From: Rubrivivax sp. | Lineage (GTDB): Bacteria > Pseudomonadota > Gammaproteobacteria > Burkholderiales > Burkholderiaceae_C | Reading direction: 5' to 3' | DNA length: 64,000 nt | NCBI GenBank assembly: GCA_022843905.1 | Contig: JALHMT010000029.1 | Coordinates: 1-64,000 of the forward strand | Shown: piece after piece, positions 55,564 through 64,000 of the stretch | Position numbering within the stretch: the stretch's first letter is position 1 | Layout of the letters: every line of letters begins with the position of its first letter | The notes under the pieces: model-generated | What the model was told of the DNA's origin: nothing | The model's input: the letters and a program-made list of their open reading frames with translations, nothing else | Database searches by the model: none | Translations under genes and position numbers: made by a program

Positions 55564-58535
55564 ACATCACGGACGGCGACGAGCAGATAGCGGACCTCCC
55601 GCCGCTGTCCCCTTACGCGGACATCGACGAGATCCGCCTGTACCTGCAGCGGCTGGACCAGTGGCGGCGCTCGCGCGAGCCCGTGGCCGCCGGCTCGGTG
55701 CTGACCAAGTACGTGACCAACGGCGCCCTGGTGGCGCGAGGGCTGCTGGACTTCAACGGCGGCACCGAGGGCGGCGGCAGCGACAACTTCAGCCCGGACG
55801 GCGCACTGACGGCCTCGGGCGGCCTGGACGGCGCCAACGGAGCTGACGCGCCCATCGTCACGCTCACCAGCACCGGGCAGGCGTTCATCACGCCGGCCAA
55901 CGGCGGGACGATCACGCCGGCATCGGTCACGCTGACCGCAACGGCCGTCAACATGCCGGGCGCGACTTACCAGTGGCTGGTCAACGGCGTGGTGGACGGG
56001 GCGGCGACAACGAACACCTACACGGTCAATTCGTTCGCACCAGGAACCTCCAAGCTGATCCGGGTCAACGTGACGAGCTCGACGGCCGTCACGGTGTTCG
56101 ACTCGATGAGCATCTTCAGCCTGAAGGAGGGCAGCGACGCGCTGTCGGCAGGCCTGGAGAACGAAAACCAGACGATCCAGTGCAGCTACCTTGGCACCCC
56201 GGTGCCCGGCAGCTTCCCGGTGACATCGGTCATGGTGGTGGCGCGAGGCGCGACCTTCCTCGCGGCGCCTGACGTGACCTTCTCGGTGGTCGAGAGCACG
56301 GGCATTGAGTCGGCCGGCACCACCACCGGCGCCAGCGCCAATGTGTCGATCAACTCGGCAGGCGCCATCACCATCGGCAAGATCACGTCGAACTACGCCG
56401 AGGCCAAGTTTCGCGCCACCGTGGGCGCGGTCACGATCGACAAGGTGCTGACGCTCAACAAGAGCATCAACGGCGGCGACGGCAGCGCAGCCACAACACT
56501 GTCCTTGTCGGCCACCGGGTTCGCGTTCATCTTCGCCGACGCCAACGCCACGACGGCCACCACGCCAGCGCAGGTCGACTTCACGGCAGCGCTGCAGAAC
56601 ATCGGCGGCTCGGTGACCTGGGCGGCAACCGCCTACAACGCGGCGGGCGCCAGCCTTGGCGCGGTCACGCTGACGCTGCAGACGGCCACGACCTGCAGGC
56701 TGACCGCGGCCAACTTCGTGACCTACGCCGGCACGCGCACGGTGAGGGTCACGGCCACGCTGGGCGCGCTCAGCGACAGCATGACGGTCTACCGTGGCGA
56801 CAACGGCACGTCGACCGTGCAGGTCATCCTGAGCAACGAGTCTCACACGCTGCAGGCCAACAGCGCCGGCACGGTGAGCAACTACTCGGGCTCTGGAACG
56901 ACGATCCGGGTCGCAGAAGGAACCACGGAGCTGACTTGCCAGTCACCTGGAACGGCGGCGGGCACGTGGTACGCCAGCGCTTCCGCGTCCGGCATCACAG
57001 CGGGCACGCTCACGGACTCTGGCATCTTCATGACGGTGGGCGACCACAGCAACATGAGCGCCAACCAGGCGTCTGTGACCTACACGGTAACGGGCACCAC
57101 GGCCACCGGCGCGGCCTTCTCGTTCACCAAGGTGCAGAGCCTGGCAAAGAGCGTGGCCGGCAGCGACGGCACAGGCTCAGCAGGCGCTCGCGGCTCGCTG
57201 ATCCTCTACTCGTCGAGCGTCAGTCCCACGCTGAATTTGTCGGGCACGACCTGGCCGCTCGACACCGTGGCGCCGTTCGGCACGAACGACAACCAGGCCC
57301 TGAAGATCGTCTGGCAGGCGCTGGGCAACTCGGCCGCGAGCTTCGTCACCGACTCGGTGAGCCACATGCGCATCGGCGACACGGTGACGCTGGTCAACGC
57401 TGGCGGCACTGTTTCGCTGCAGCGGTACTGGACCGGAACCTACTGGGCTGACCCGGGCACGGTCATCAGCGGCAACCTGCTGGTGGGCGGGACGATCAGC
57501 GGGGCGGTGGACCTCAACATCACCGGGTTCGGGAAGTTCGAAGGGGCGAACAGCTACACGGTAAACATAAACGGGTCTTCAACCACGGCAACCACAGCCC
57601 TGTTGGCGAACTCAACAGGCGTTAGCCAGTATGGCGCGATAGGCCAGTCAACCACAGCCGGTGCAGCGGGTCTGTACGGCTACAACTCAAGCTCATTTGG
57701 AACTGGCGTTGGCGGGTATTCACCAAACTTCGGTGTTTCTGGGTTCGGGGGTGTCGCTGGCGTTTATGGGCAAGCAGTTGGCGCGGCGGCAGGCGTTAGA
57801 GGAGAAAGCGGAGCAACAGCCGGCGCTGTTGGCGTTGCAGCAACCAACGCAGGCAACTCATCCAATTTCGCGCTATCGGTGGCAGGGAAATCAACTTTCT
57901 CAGCCCAGATCACCAGCACCTTGTCTTCTGGCACGGCCCCGTTCGCAGTCAGCTCGACGACGGTCAATGGCAACTTCAACGCCGACCTGCTGGACGGCTT
58001 CCACGCCGGCAACTCATCAAGTCAGATCCCGATCAGCAACGGCTCGGTGTGCTCCACCCTGAATGCTGACCTGCTGGACGGCCAGCACGGCAGTTACTAC
58101 AACGACGCGGCGAACCTGAGCGGCAACATTGCAGCCGCGCGCATGTCGACCAACATCATGTCGGCGATCGGGTACACGCCGGTCCAACAAGGCACAGGCA
58201 CCGGCCAGGCCGGCAACGCGGTCAAGATCGGATGGGACGGGTCAAGCGCACTGCGGCTGCAGATCGACTTCACCGACTTCGTATCAACCTGGCCGATCGG
58301 CATCAGCGGCAATGCGGGCGGGCTGTCATCGGCCGCGTGGGCATCCCCTGGCGCCATTGGGTCGACCACGCCGAACACCATGCGGTGTAGCAGCCTGCGC
58401 ATCGACCAGACGCCGACGACGGGGTTCTCCACGGCAACCGTGGCCACAACGACCAAGCCTGGATCGTCATCCACCAACTCGTGGCTGTCGGTCAACCTCA
58501 ACGGCACCACCTACTACATCCCTGTCTGGACATGA
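55560..58535 (+). CDS. Tail fibre protein
   Basis: The product has 991 residues. The N-terminus (IDEIRLYLQRLDQWRRSREP) is a helix for tail attachment. The middle holds several Ig-like repeats (SVTLTATAVNMPGATYQWLV; PAQVDFTAALQNIGGSVTWA). Around residues 660-790 there is a GVxG-type glycine repeat region (GGYSPNFGVSGFGGVAGVYG). The C-terminus contains NADLLDGFHAGN and NADLLDGQHGSYYN, the usual marks of phage fibre tips. The gene is a mosaic, with bases 57541-57930 poorer in GC. It should decide host binding. Confidence 0.85.
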   Translation: MNITDGDEQIADLPPLSPYADIDEIRLYLQRLDQWRRSREPVAAGSVLTKYVTNGALVARGLLDFNGGTEGGGSDNFSPDGALTASGGLDGANGADAPIVTLTSTGQAFITPANGGTITPASVTLTATAVNMPGATYQWLVNGVVDGAATTNTYTVNSFAPGTSKLIRVNVTSSTAVTVFDSMSIFSLKEGSDALSAGLENENQTIQCSYLGTPVPGSFPVTSVMVVARGATFLAAPDVTFSVVESTGIESAGTTTGASANVSINSAGAITIGKITSNYAEAKFRATVGAVTIDKVLTLNKSINGGDGSAATTLSLSATGFAFIFADANATTATTPAQVDFTAALQNIGGSVTWAATAYNAAGASLGAVTLTLQTATTCRLTAANFVTYAGTRTVRVTATLGALSDSMTVYRGDNGTSTVQVILSNESHTLQANSAGTVSNYSGSGTTIRVAEGTTELTCQSPGTAAGTWYASASASGITAGTLTDSGIFMTVGDHSNMSANQASVTYTVTGTTATGAAFSFTKVQSLAKSVAGSDGTGSAGARGSLILYSSSVSPTLNLSGTTWPLDTVAPFGTNDNQALKIVWQALGNSAASFVTDSVSHMRIGDTVTLVNAGGTVSLQRYWTGTYWADPGTVISGNLLVGGTISGAVDLNITGFGKFEGANSYTVNINGSSTTATTALLANSTGVSQYGAIGQSTTAGAAGLYGYNSSSFGTGVGGYSPNFGVSGFGGVAGVYGQAVGAAAGVRGESGATAGAVGVAATNAGNSSNFALSVAGKSTFSAQITSTLSSGTAPFAVSSTTVNGNFNADLLDGFHAGNSSSQIPISNGSVCSTLNADLLDGQHGSYYNDAANLSGNIAAARMSTNIMSAIGYTPVQQGTGTGQAGNAVKIGWDGSSALRLQIDFTDFVSTWPIGISGNAGGLSSAAWASPGAIGSTTPNTMRCSSLRIDQTPTTGFSTATVATTTKPGSSSTNSWLSVNLNGTTYYIPVWT

Positions 58536-58622
58536 CCGGTACAGAACGACTGCATTGCATGCCTGCATAACTTGAGGCTTGATGCAAGCAGCGGCAATCC
58601 GCCCGCACAACGAGGACGAACC

Positions 58623-58922
58623 ATGAAACACAGCCTCCTACTTCTGCACTCGCTTATCGCAGCGGCAGCCATCGCCATGACCGCATGCGGCGGCGGCGAT
58701 GACGGGCCAGCCGAGAGCCAGGCCTGCATGCCTGCCGTCGACCACGCCAAGCTGATCAAGGACGGGACGCTCAAGCCACGCCCATCCCTGCGAGCCGGCG
58801 ACCTGTGGGTCGACCCGTGGCTGATGCGCAAGACGGGCACCGGCCAGCAGGGCAGCCTCTACACGCCCGAGGGCCCGTACTTCGTGGCCGGTGAAACGCC
58901 AGGGTACGTGTGCAAGCCATGA
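58623..58922 (+). CDS. Small lipoprotein
   Basis: The product has 99 residues. MKHSLLLLHSLIAAAAIAMT followed by AC is a lipoprotein signal with Cys 22; Gly/Asp follows (GGGDDG), so the outer membrane is the likely site. Two more Cys could pair. It lies between the fibre and the internal-protein genes. It may act in lysis (o-spanin-like) or exclude other phages at the surface; neither is proven. Confidence 0.6.
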   Translation: MKHSLLLLHSLIAAAAIAMTACGGGDDGPAESQACMPAVDHAKLIKDGTLKPRPSLRAGDLWVDPWLMRKTGTGQQGSLYTPEGPYFVAGETPGYVCKP

Positions 58923-59101
58923 ACCCGCTCGACAGGCAGACCCTGCAGGTGCTCGACGCAATCCTGCGCGACAACCTGGGCAACCGGATCACGCCGGCCC
59001 TGGTGAACGGGATCGTCAACACGCTGCACGACCACATGGCAGCGCGGCCGGCGCAGGCCGCGCCGCAGGATCAACCCACGCCGGCCGCGCCGGCACCCTG
59101 A
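58919..59101 (+). CDS. 60-residue helical protein
   Basis: ATG overlaps the lipoprotein stop (ATGA). Two helices (RQTLQVLDAILRDNLG and PALVNGIVNTLHDHMAAR) and a Pro/Ala/Gln tail. Function unknown; part of the small-gene group after the fibre. Confidence 0.5.
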   Translation: MNPLDRQTLQVLDAILRDNLGNRITPALVNGIVNTLHDHMAARPAQAAPQDQPTPAAPAP

Positions 59102-59110
59102 AAGGCAACC

Positions 59111-59467
59111 ATGGCCAAGAAGCTCACCAAGCTGTTCCCCACGCCCGTCAACAGCCAGATCGATTGTCTGCCCGGCAAAAGCTCGCCTGCCCTCCGATGG
59201 TTCGGCGTGCTGGCGGGCCTGATCAATGCGCTGCCCGAGGGCGACCGCCAGACGGCCACGATCTACATCACCGCCGAGCGCGGGGTCGAGGTCTGGTACA
59301 GCCGCACCGTCAGTGACGCCGAAGTGAACCAAGAGCAGGAAATGCACCTTCTCAACGCGCTGCTGCAGACCCCGATCAAGGACATGAACGAGGACTGGCG
59401 CACCGCCGTCATCGAGGGCTACCACCGCATCGAGGTCGGCGACCCGGGCCCGGCGCAAGGGGTGTAG
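59111..59467 (+). CDS. Small protein, unknown
   Basis: The product has 118 residues. A mixed start (PALRWFGVLAGLINALPEGD), strands (TATIYITAERGVEVWYSRTV) and a helix (EQEMHLLNALLQT). It is the last gene before candidate late promoter B. No family is recognised. Confidence 0.5.
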   Translation: MAKKLTKLFPTPVNSQIDCLPGKSSPALRWFGVLAGLINALPEGDRQTATIYITAERGVEVWYSRTVSDAEVNQEQEMHLLNALLQTPIKDMNEDWRTAVIEGYHRIEVGDPGPAQGV

Positions 59468-59492
59468 CAGTTCGCGCAGCCTCTCAGGCTTA

Positions 59493-59538
59493 GGTCTTTG
59501 AGGCAAACCACGATCTAGGCCGATTCCGGCCGTAGATT
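59493..59538 (+). promoter_or_regulatory. Candidate late promoter B, before internal virion genes
   Basis: GGTCTTTGAGGCAA at 59493-59506, 26 bases that include the inverted repeat GGCCG/CGGCC, then TAGATT (59533-59538). Box and spacing are the same as at 40961-41006. It is 26 bases before the ATG of the gene at 59564. Confidence 0.6.
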
Positions 59539-59563
59539 CGACCAACCCACGAGAGAGAGCGCC

Positions 59564-61027
59564 ATGGCCGGTCTTTCAGACGCCACCGCAGGATCGGGGC
59601 GCAAGTTGACGCCCGAGCAGTTGCGCGAGATCCTGGCCATGCGCCAGTCGCAGCAGTCTGTGAGCAACGGGGGCGACACTGGCTATACGCAGTGGTCCGA
59701 CCCGAGCAAGACCTACGACCCGGCCACCGACACGCACGGGTACACGCTCTATCGCCAGCACGGCTGGAACCAAGAAGGCAGCGGCGACGCGATGACGCCG
59801 CGCCGTGATGTGTCCAAGGACCAGGAATACATCATGCAGGTCCGTCCAGGCACGGACGGCAAGCTGGGCGACAAGTGGGACTTGGAAGGCAACTACATCG
59901 GCACCTACGAGGCGCAGGATGGCGGCGGCAAGCAGTTCAACCAAGCCGCGGTGATGTTTGGTGGTGCGTTGGGCGGCATGTACGCGCAGGGGATGCAGGG
60001 CACCAACGCTGGTGGCGCAAGCACATCCGGCGCGTGGAACGGCGTCGACTTCAGCGGCACGGCGGCGAGTGGCGCCAACACTTCGGCCGGCACTTCAGTT
60101 CTCGACTCGTTTGCCACTGGCGGCGGGTTTGCGGCCGGCGAGGGCGCGACGCTCACCGGCTCGTCGGCCCTGACCAGCGGCGCCGGCAACACGGTGCTTG
60201 GCACGACGATCGCCGACGCCGGGCTGATGACCACGGCCGGCGGCAGTGCGGCCGGCGGCCTGACACTGGCTGATGCTGGTACTGCCGTATCCGGCGCCAA
60301 CCAGGTCAGCAATGCCGCCAACAACGGCAACCAGCGCACCAACCTGCCGGCAAACGGCTGGGACACGCTGGCCCGCATTGGCACGGGCGCGGTTGTGTCT
60401 GCGGTTGCTGCTGACGCTGCATCGGATCCGGTCGATACCGGCAAGTTCGATCAGTTGTTCAATGCCATGCTGACCGAGCAGACGCGCAACAGCGCCCGCA
60501 GCGAGGATATGTGGCAGAACTACCTGACCACCTTCCGACCGCTGGAGCAGAAGCTGGCCACGGCCGCCGCCGGCTACGACACGCCCGAGCGCCGCGAGCG
60601 CGCCGCGCAGGAGGCGAGCGGCCTGGTGGCGAGCAGCTACGACGAGCAGCGCACGCAGGCCGAGCGCGAGATGGTGCGCGCGGGCATGGACCCGAGCACG
60701 ATCCAGGCCCTGGGCGGATCGAGCCGGCTCATGCAGGCCAAGGACGAGGCCGGCGCAGCCAACAAGGCGCGCACCGACACCGAGGCGACAGGGCTGAACC
60801 TGCTGAGCAGCGTGGCCAACTTCGGCCGCGGCAACGCGAACATCGGCCTGCAGGCTTCGAACGCGGCGACCTCGAACACCAGCGGCGCGAACAGCGCGGC
60901 CACCACTGGCGCGAACGCGCAGAACAACAACACCAACCAGCGCAACAGCATCTTCGGTGATGTGCTGGGGGCTGGCTTGCAGGCCTGGGGCATGGGCCTG
61001 TTCGACGCGAAACCGGCGGGGAACTGA
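59564..61027 (+). CDS. Probable internal virion (DNA ejection) protein
   Basis: The product has 487 residues. An ordered start (LTPEQLREILAMRQSQQS) leads into a long Gly/Ala/Thr/Ser region (about 135-255), a helical part with FDQLFNAMLTEQTRNSARSE, and an Asn/Ala-rich end (GANSAATTGANAQNNNTNQR). The composition and position match internal core proteins of podoviruses, released into the cell with DNA. Confidence 0.6.
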   Translation: MAGLSDATAGSGRKLTPEQLREILAMRQSQQSVSNGGDTGYTQWSDPSKTYDPATDTHGYTLYRQHGWNQEGSGDAMTPRRDVSKDQEYIMQVRPGTDGKLGDKWDLEGNYIGTYEAQDGGGKQFNQAAVMFGGALGGMYAQGMQGTNAGGASTSGAWNGVDFSGTAASGANTSAGTSVLDSFATGGGFAAGEGATLTGSSALTSGAGNTVLGTTIADAGLMTTAGGSAAGGLTLADAGTAVSGANQVSNAANNGNQRTNLPANGWDTLARIGTGAVVSAVAADAASDPVDTGKFDQLFNAMLTEQTRNSARSEDMWQNYLTTFRPLEQKLATAAAGYDTPERRERAAQEASGLVASSYDEQRTQAEREMVRAGMDPSTIQALGGSSRLMQAKDEAGAANKARTDTEATGLNLLSSVANFGRGNANIGLQASNAATSNTSGANSAATTGANAQNNNTNQRNSIFGDVLGAGLQAWGMGLFDAKPAGN

Positions 61028-61028
61028 C

Positions 61029-62180
61029 ATGGCTGAAGGACTCGGACTCCAATCGGCGCTGCGCTCCTACACGCAGGGCGTGGCCTGGAAGCAGGGCCAA
61101 GAGCAGATCGCCCGGCAGCAGGCCCAGCAGCAGGCCATGGACGAGGCGAACAAGGCCGCCACCGGCGTGATCGATCAGAGCAAGGCTGAATGGGCGCTGA
61201 ACGGCGCGCAAGGCGAGTACCGCCCCAACAGCCAGACCATGTTCCGGGCCGCCGAGGCCAGGGGCGCCGCGCTGTCCAAGGCTGGCCTGTGGGATCAGTT
61301 CCTGGAGAACGAGGCTCGCATCGCGCCGATGCGGCTGCGCACCCGGGCCGATGCCATGCAGCAGTACCAGGTGGACGGCGACGTGGACAAGCTCGCGCGC
61401 CAGGTCTACCCGACGCTGTTCGACGGCAAGACCATTCAGGGCAGCGAGCGGATCGAGGGCGCCGAGGCTGTTGCTGGCCTGCCCGCGCGCAGCTCGAAGC
61501 TCAAGCTCAAGCTGTCGGACGGCACCGAGCACGTGCTGGACCCGCAGCAGCTGGTGGCGCAGATCAAGATGTCGCTGGACCCGGACGCGCTCAAGCGCGA
61601 GGCGATGCTGAACTTTGAGCGCGCGAAGGCCAACGCCAAAGCCGAAGCCGACATCATCGTCGAGCGCGAGAAGGGCGGCCAGGCCCGGCAGACCGAGGGC
61701 GTCAAGGGCGAGAACAAGCGCCGCGAGCTGGACATCAACCACGACTACGGCCTGCAACTAGCCGACGTGAACAACGCATCGGCCGAGAAGCGCGCAGACA
61801 CCAGCGCCAGCGCCACGCGGTACTCGGCCGACCAGGGCCTGAAGGGACGCAAGTACGCTGCCGACTCCAGCGCAGGGGCCAGCCGCTACTCGGCCGACCA
61901 GGGACTATCGGCTGCAGGCATCAGAGCCAAGAACGGTGGAGCAGACGGTGGTGCTGGTGGCGGCAAGCGCGATCAGGTGTTCGACCAGATCCACGATGAA
62001 CTGATCCGTGGTTTTGGTGAGAAGGATCCCATGTCCACGTCCAGCACGAAGCTGGGCGACGAGTACACCGTGCGAGCTGCCCGCTATGCGCAGGATCTGG
62101 TCGAGAAGGAGGGCATGAGCATGCGCGATGCCCTGCTGAAGGCTGGCGCTGAACTGAAGAAGCGCCGCCCGCCGAAGTGA
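61029..62180 (+). CDS. Internal virion protein with RYSADQG repeats
   Basis: From ATG 61029 the product has 383 residues. The N-terminus is a Gln-rich helix (WKQGQEQIARQQAQQQAMDE). Long helices follow, then the repeat TRYSADQGLKGRKYAADSS / SRYSADQGLSAAG (about residues 264-295). A basic end (DALLKAGAELKKRRPPK) could bind DNA. It is likely the second ejection protein. Confidence 0.6.
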   Translation: MAEGLGLQSALRSYTQGVAWKQGQEQIARQQAQQQAMDEANKAATGVIDQSKAEWALNGAQGEYRPNSQTMFRAAEARGAALSKAGLWDQFLENEARIAPMRLRTRADAMQQYQVDGDVDKLARQVYPTLFDGKTIQGSERIEGAEAVAGLPARSSKLKLKLSDGTEHVLDPQQLVAQIKMSLDPDALKREAMLNFERAKANAKAEADIIVEREKGGQARQTEGVKGENKRRELDINHDYGLQLADVNNASAEKRADTSASATRYSADQGLKGRKYAADSSAGASRYSADQGLSAAGIRAKNGGADGGAGGGKRDQVFDQIHDELIRGFGEKDPMSTSSTKLGDEYTVRAARYAQDLVEKEGMSMRDALLKAGAELKKRRPPK

Positions 62181-62193
62181 GCCAGGAACCTCA

Positions 62194-64000
62194 ATGGCCC
62201 TGAACCCTGACGACTACTTCGGCGACACCGCGACAGCGCCGCCGCAAGCAGCGCCAGCGGCCAAGCCGCGCTATGCGCCAGCGCCGACCACGCAGGAAGG
62301 CGCCGACGCGCGCATTGCCGAGGTCCAGTCGGCCGAAGAAGACATCCGCGTGTGGGCCGAGAGCAAGCGGCTGAAGAAACCCGGCAACGTTGCCGGGTTA
62401 TCGGCCGCAGCAGCACCGAAGCCGGCGGCCGAGCGCAAACCGCTCAACCCTGACGACTATTTCGATCCGCCGCCAGAGCCGCCGGAGCCGAAGAAGCCCG
62501 GCCTGATGGCTCGCGCCGGCAAGTTCCTGGCCGAGGGCCGCAGCCAGCCCGACCCGTCGCTGTCTGGCATCACGGCCGAGCAGGCCCGCGGACTCACCGG
62601 AGGCGAGGATCCGCAGCCGCCACCTGTCGAGCCCAAAGGGCTGGATGCGGCCGTGCCGCGTGGCCGCCGCCAGGGAGGCTTGCGGTCTGAGGTTCGGCCC
62701 TACGTGGCGGGCGACGAGCCGGCGCCATCAGACGAAGCCCAGAGCCAGGCCGGTGCCGGCCGCGGCTTTGTGCGCGAGGCCCCGGGTGCCCGCGCTGCCC
62801 ACGTGGGCGGCAACATGCCGTTCAGGTCCAAGGCCGAGGCGATCGACGAAGCGGTCAACCTGCTGGACGAGGGCGCAGACCCGCAGAAGGTCTACGACAC
62901 CTTCCGCACGTCTGGCTGGCAGATCACGCGGCCGGAGATCGAGGCCCGCGGTGTGTCGCGCGGATCCCCGTTCTTCGCGCCGCAGAAGACCCGTCCGGCG
63001 GACAACGCGATCCTGGCCGGGCAGGGCGGATCCGACAGCATCAAGGCCGACGACATTTCGGCGCCGCGAGACGTGCTCAATGCGGTGCGCCGCGGCGGCG
63101 AGCAGGTCAAGCGCACGCTTGACACCGGGCTGTGGATGGCCGGCGCGACGGGCGACAGCGACTTTGCCGAGCAGCTGCGGGCCGGCGAGCGCCGCACCGG
63201 CGCGATGGCCCCAGCGGATGCCACGCAGGCAGGCCTGGATCGCCTGCAGGACGCCAACAAGACCGGCGAGTGGGGCAAGGTGCTGTCGGCCGTTGCCCAG
63301 CCGCAGAACTGGCGTGCGCTGGCCTCGATGGTCCTGGAGTCGGCGGTCGGATCGGCGCCGGTGATGGTGGTCGGTTCGCTGGCTACCGCTCTCGGCGGCG
63401 GCATGGCCGGCATGCCCGTCACCGCGGCAGCCAGCTTCGCGCAGGAGTACGCGGCAGCGCTCGGCGAGGAAATGGAGAAGCGCGGCGTCAGTGCTTCCGA
63501 TCCTGCGGCCGTCGTCGCGCTCTTGCAGGACCGCGGGTTCAGGCAGGACATCGACAACCGCGGCCGGATCCGTGGGGCCGCCGTCGGCGCCTTCGACTCG
63601 ATCACGATGGGCTTTGCCGGCGCGCTCGGCAGGACGCTGCACAAGGCCCAGGCTGCCGGCACGTTGACCCGCGGCCAGGCCATCCGTGGCGCAGCTGCTG
63701 GCGCAGGCGTCGAGGTCGGTGGCGGCATGGGCGGCGAAGCGCTTGCACAGGCCGGGGTCGGTGACAGCAAGCCGCTGGACGTGGTTGTCGAGGGCCTGGC
63801 CGAGGCCCCAAGTGGCGTGGCCGACGTGGCTGCAGGCTTCGCAAAGCAGCGCAGCGTTTCAGGGCCCGATCGCGCGAATCAGGCGCTCGAGCGCTACATG
63901 GAGCCTGCGGCCCAGCAGGACGCACCCCCATCCGAGATCCGCGCCGGCGCAGTGCGCCGCTTCGACGAACTGGTGGCCGCGTTCGGCCTGAAGCCGGCGG
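62194..64000 (+). CDS. N-terminus of a large polyvalent/internal virion protein (cut by the right edge)
   Basis: ATG 62194 with AGGA upstream opens a frame still open after 602 residues. LNPDDYF occurs at residues 3-9 and again near residue 87, each followed by a Pro-rich stretch. Between about 380 and 480 come Gly/Ala-rich helices (SAPVMVVGSLATALGGGMAG, AFDSITMGFAGALGRT), which could cross or bend membranes. The pattern is like the start of giant injected proteins of related phages. It carries palindrome copy 2 at 62376-62403. Enzyme domains, if any, lie beyond the window. Confidence 0.65.
   Translation, partial: MALNPDDYFGDTATAPPQAAPAAKPRYAPAPTTQEGADARIAEVQSAEEDIRVWAESKRLKKPGNVAGLSAAAAPKPAAERKPLNPDDYFDPPPEPPEPKKPGLMARAGKFLAEGRSQPDPSLSGITAEQARGLTGGEDPQPPPVEPKGLDAAVPRGRRQGGLRSEVRPYVAGDEPAPSDEAQSQAGAGRGFVREAPGARAAHVGGNMPFRSKAEAIDEAVNLLDEGADPQKVYDTFRTSGWQITRPEIEARGVSRGSPFFAPQKTRPADNAILAGQGGSDSIKADDISAPRDVLNAVRRGGEQVKRTLDTGLWMAGATGDSDFAEQLRAGERRTGAMAPADATQAGLDRLQDANKTGEWGKVLSAVAQPQNWRALASMVLESAVGSAPVMVVGSLATALGGGMAGMPVTAAASFAQEYAAALGEEMEKRGVSASDPAAVVALLQDRGFRQDIDNRGRIRGAAVGAFDSITMGFAGALGRTLHKAQAAGTLTRGQAIRGAAAGAGVEVGGGMGGEALAQAGVGDSKPLDVVVEGLAEAPSGVADVAAGFAKQRSVSGPDRANQALERYMEPAAQQDAPPSEIRAGAVRRFDELVAAFGLKPA
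62376..62403. repeat. Copy 2 of the 28-bp repeat with a perfect 22-bp palindrome
   Basis: Identical over 28 bases to 30392-30419 read on the other strand; the palindrome itself is 62378-62399. It again encodes KPGNVAGLS, here in an unrelated protein near residue 62. Confidence 0.8.

Noticed and set aside
55560-58535. Diversity-generating retroelement acting on the tail fibre
   Set aside because: No reverse transcriptase motif and no template repeat of the fibre tip was seen anywhere in the window.
1-64000. CRISPR array
   Set aside because: No regularly spaced direct repeats were seen.

Overview
The window reads as 64 kb of a temperate, short-tailed (podovirus-type) phage of a GC-rich Gram-negative bacterium. 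A host close to the Burkholderiales is my inference from base composition and protein style, not something I could test. Genes are packed with ATGA, GTGA and TGATG overlaps. The virion genes are a P22-like portal, an N4-gp56/F116-like coat protein, tail fibres and several internal proteins; I see no tape measure, sheath or tail tube. A 57-bp copy of the 3' half of a tRNA-Leu(CAA) gene lies beside the integrase with phage genes on both sides. It is therefore an intact attP, and the sequence represents the non-integrated (circular or virion) form. Both ends of the window cut through large plus-strand ORFs, so the genome is longer than 64 kb.

Layout: 1-6846 (+) is the end of a large polyvalent-type protein, a secreted HNH nuclease and tail spike/appendage genes. 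6861-20828 (+) is one 4,655-residue polyvalent protein with a zincin-like motif, N6-adenine methylase, strawberry-notch helicase, second metallopeptidase-like motif, ADP-ribosyltransferase-like domain and an LPD38-like C-terminus. It is presumably injected with the DNA to protect it from host defences. 20825-31698 (-) is the leftward early block: cro-like gene, RHH protein, ParB-like protein, helicase, Toprim primase, HNH, NinB, small DNA-binding and zinc proteins, excisionase, integrase, attP. 31706-33109 is the immunity region with a repressor, a lipoprotein and two matching promoter-operator modules in opposite orientations. 33147-40969 (+) is the rightward early block, with small proteins, an ERF annealase, a YqaJ-type exonuclease and accessory genes. 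41211-43318 (+) is lysis. 43477-44951 (-) is an accessory cassette with its own terminator. 45051-62180 (+) holds terminase, portal, scaffold, coat, tail and fibre genes and internal virion proteins. From 62194 another polyvalent-type ORF runs off the right edge.

How it works together: the CI-like and Cro-like proteins probably act at two near-identical promoter-operators (31704-31742 and 33071-33109), which fire leftward into replication and integration and rightward into recombination. Two intergenic sites (40961-41006 and 59493-59538) share a 14-bp box at the same distance from a -10-like hexamer and are candidates for late promoters before lysis and virion genes.

The most unusual features are two small genes overprinted, in the same relative frame, in low-complexity stretches of long ORFs (92-661 and 12199-12570). 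Next come the matched immunity promoters, a 22-bp palindrome present in three copies (one inside the ParB-like gene), and a GH19 endolysin fused to a holin-like membrane domain with a strong internal start.
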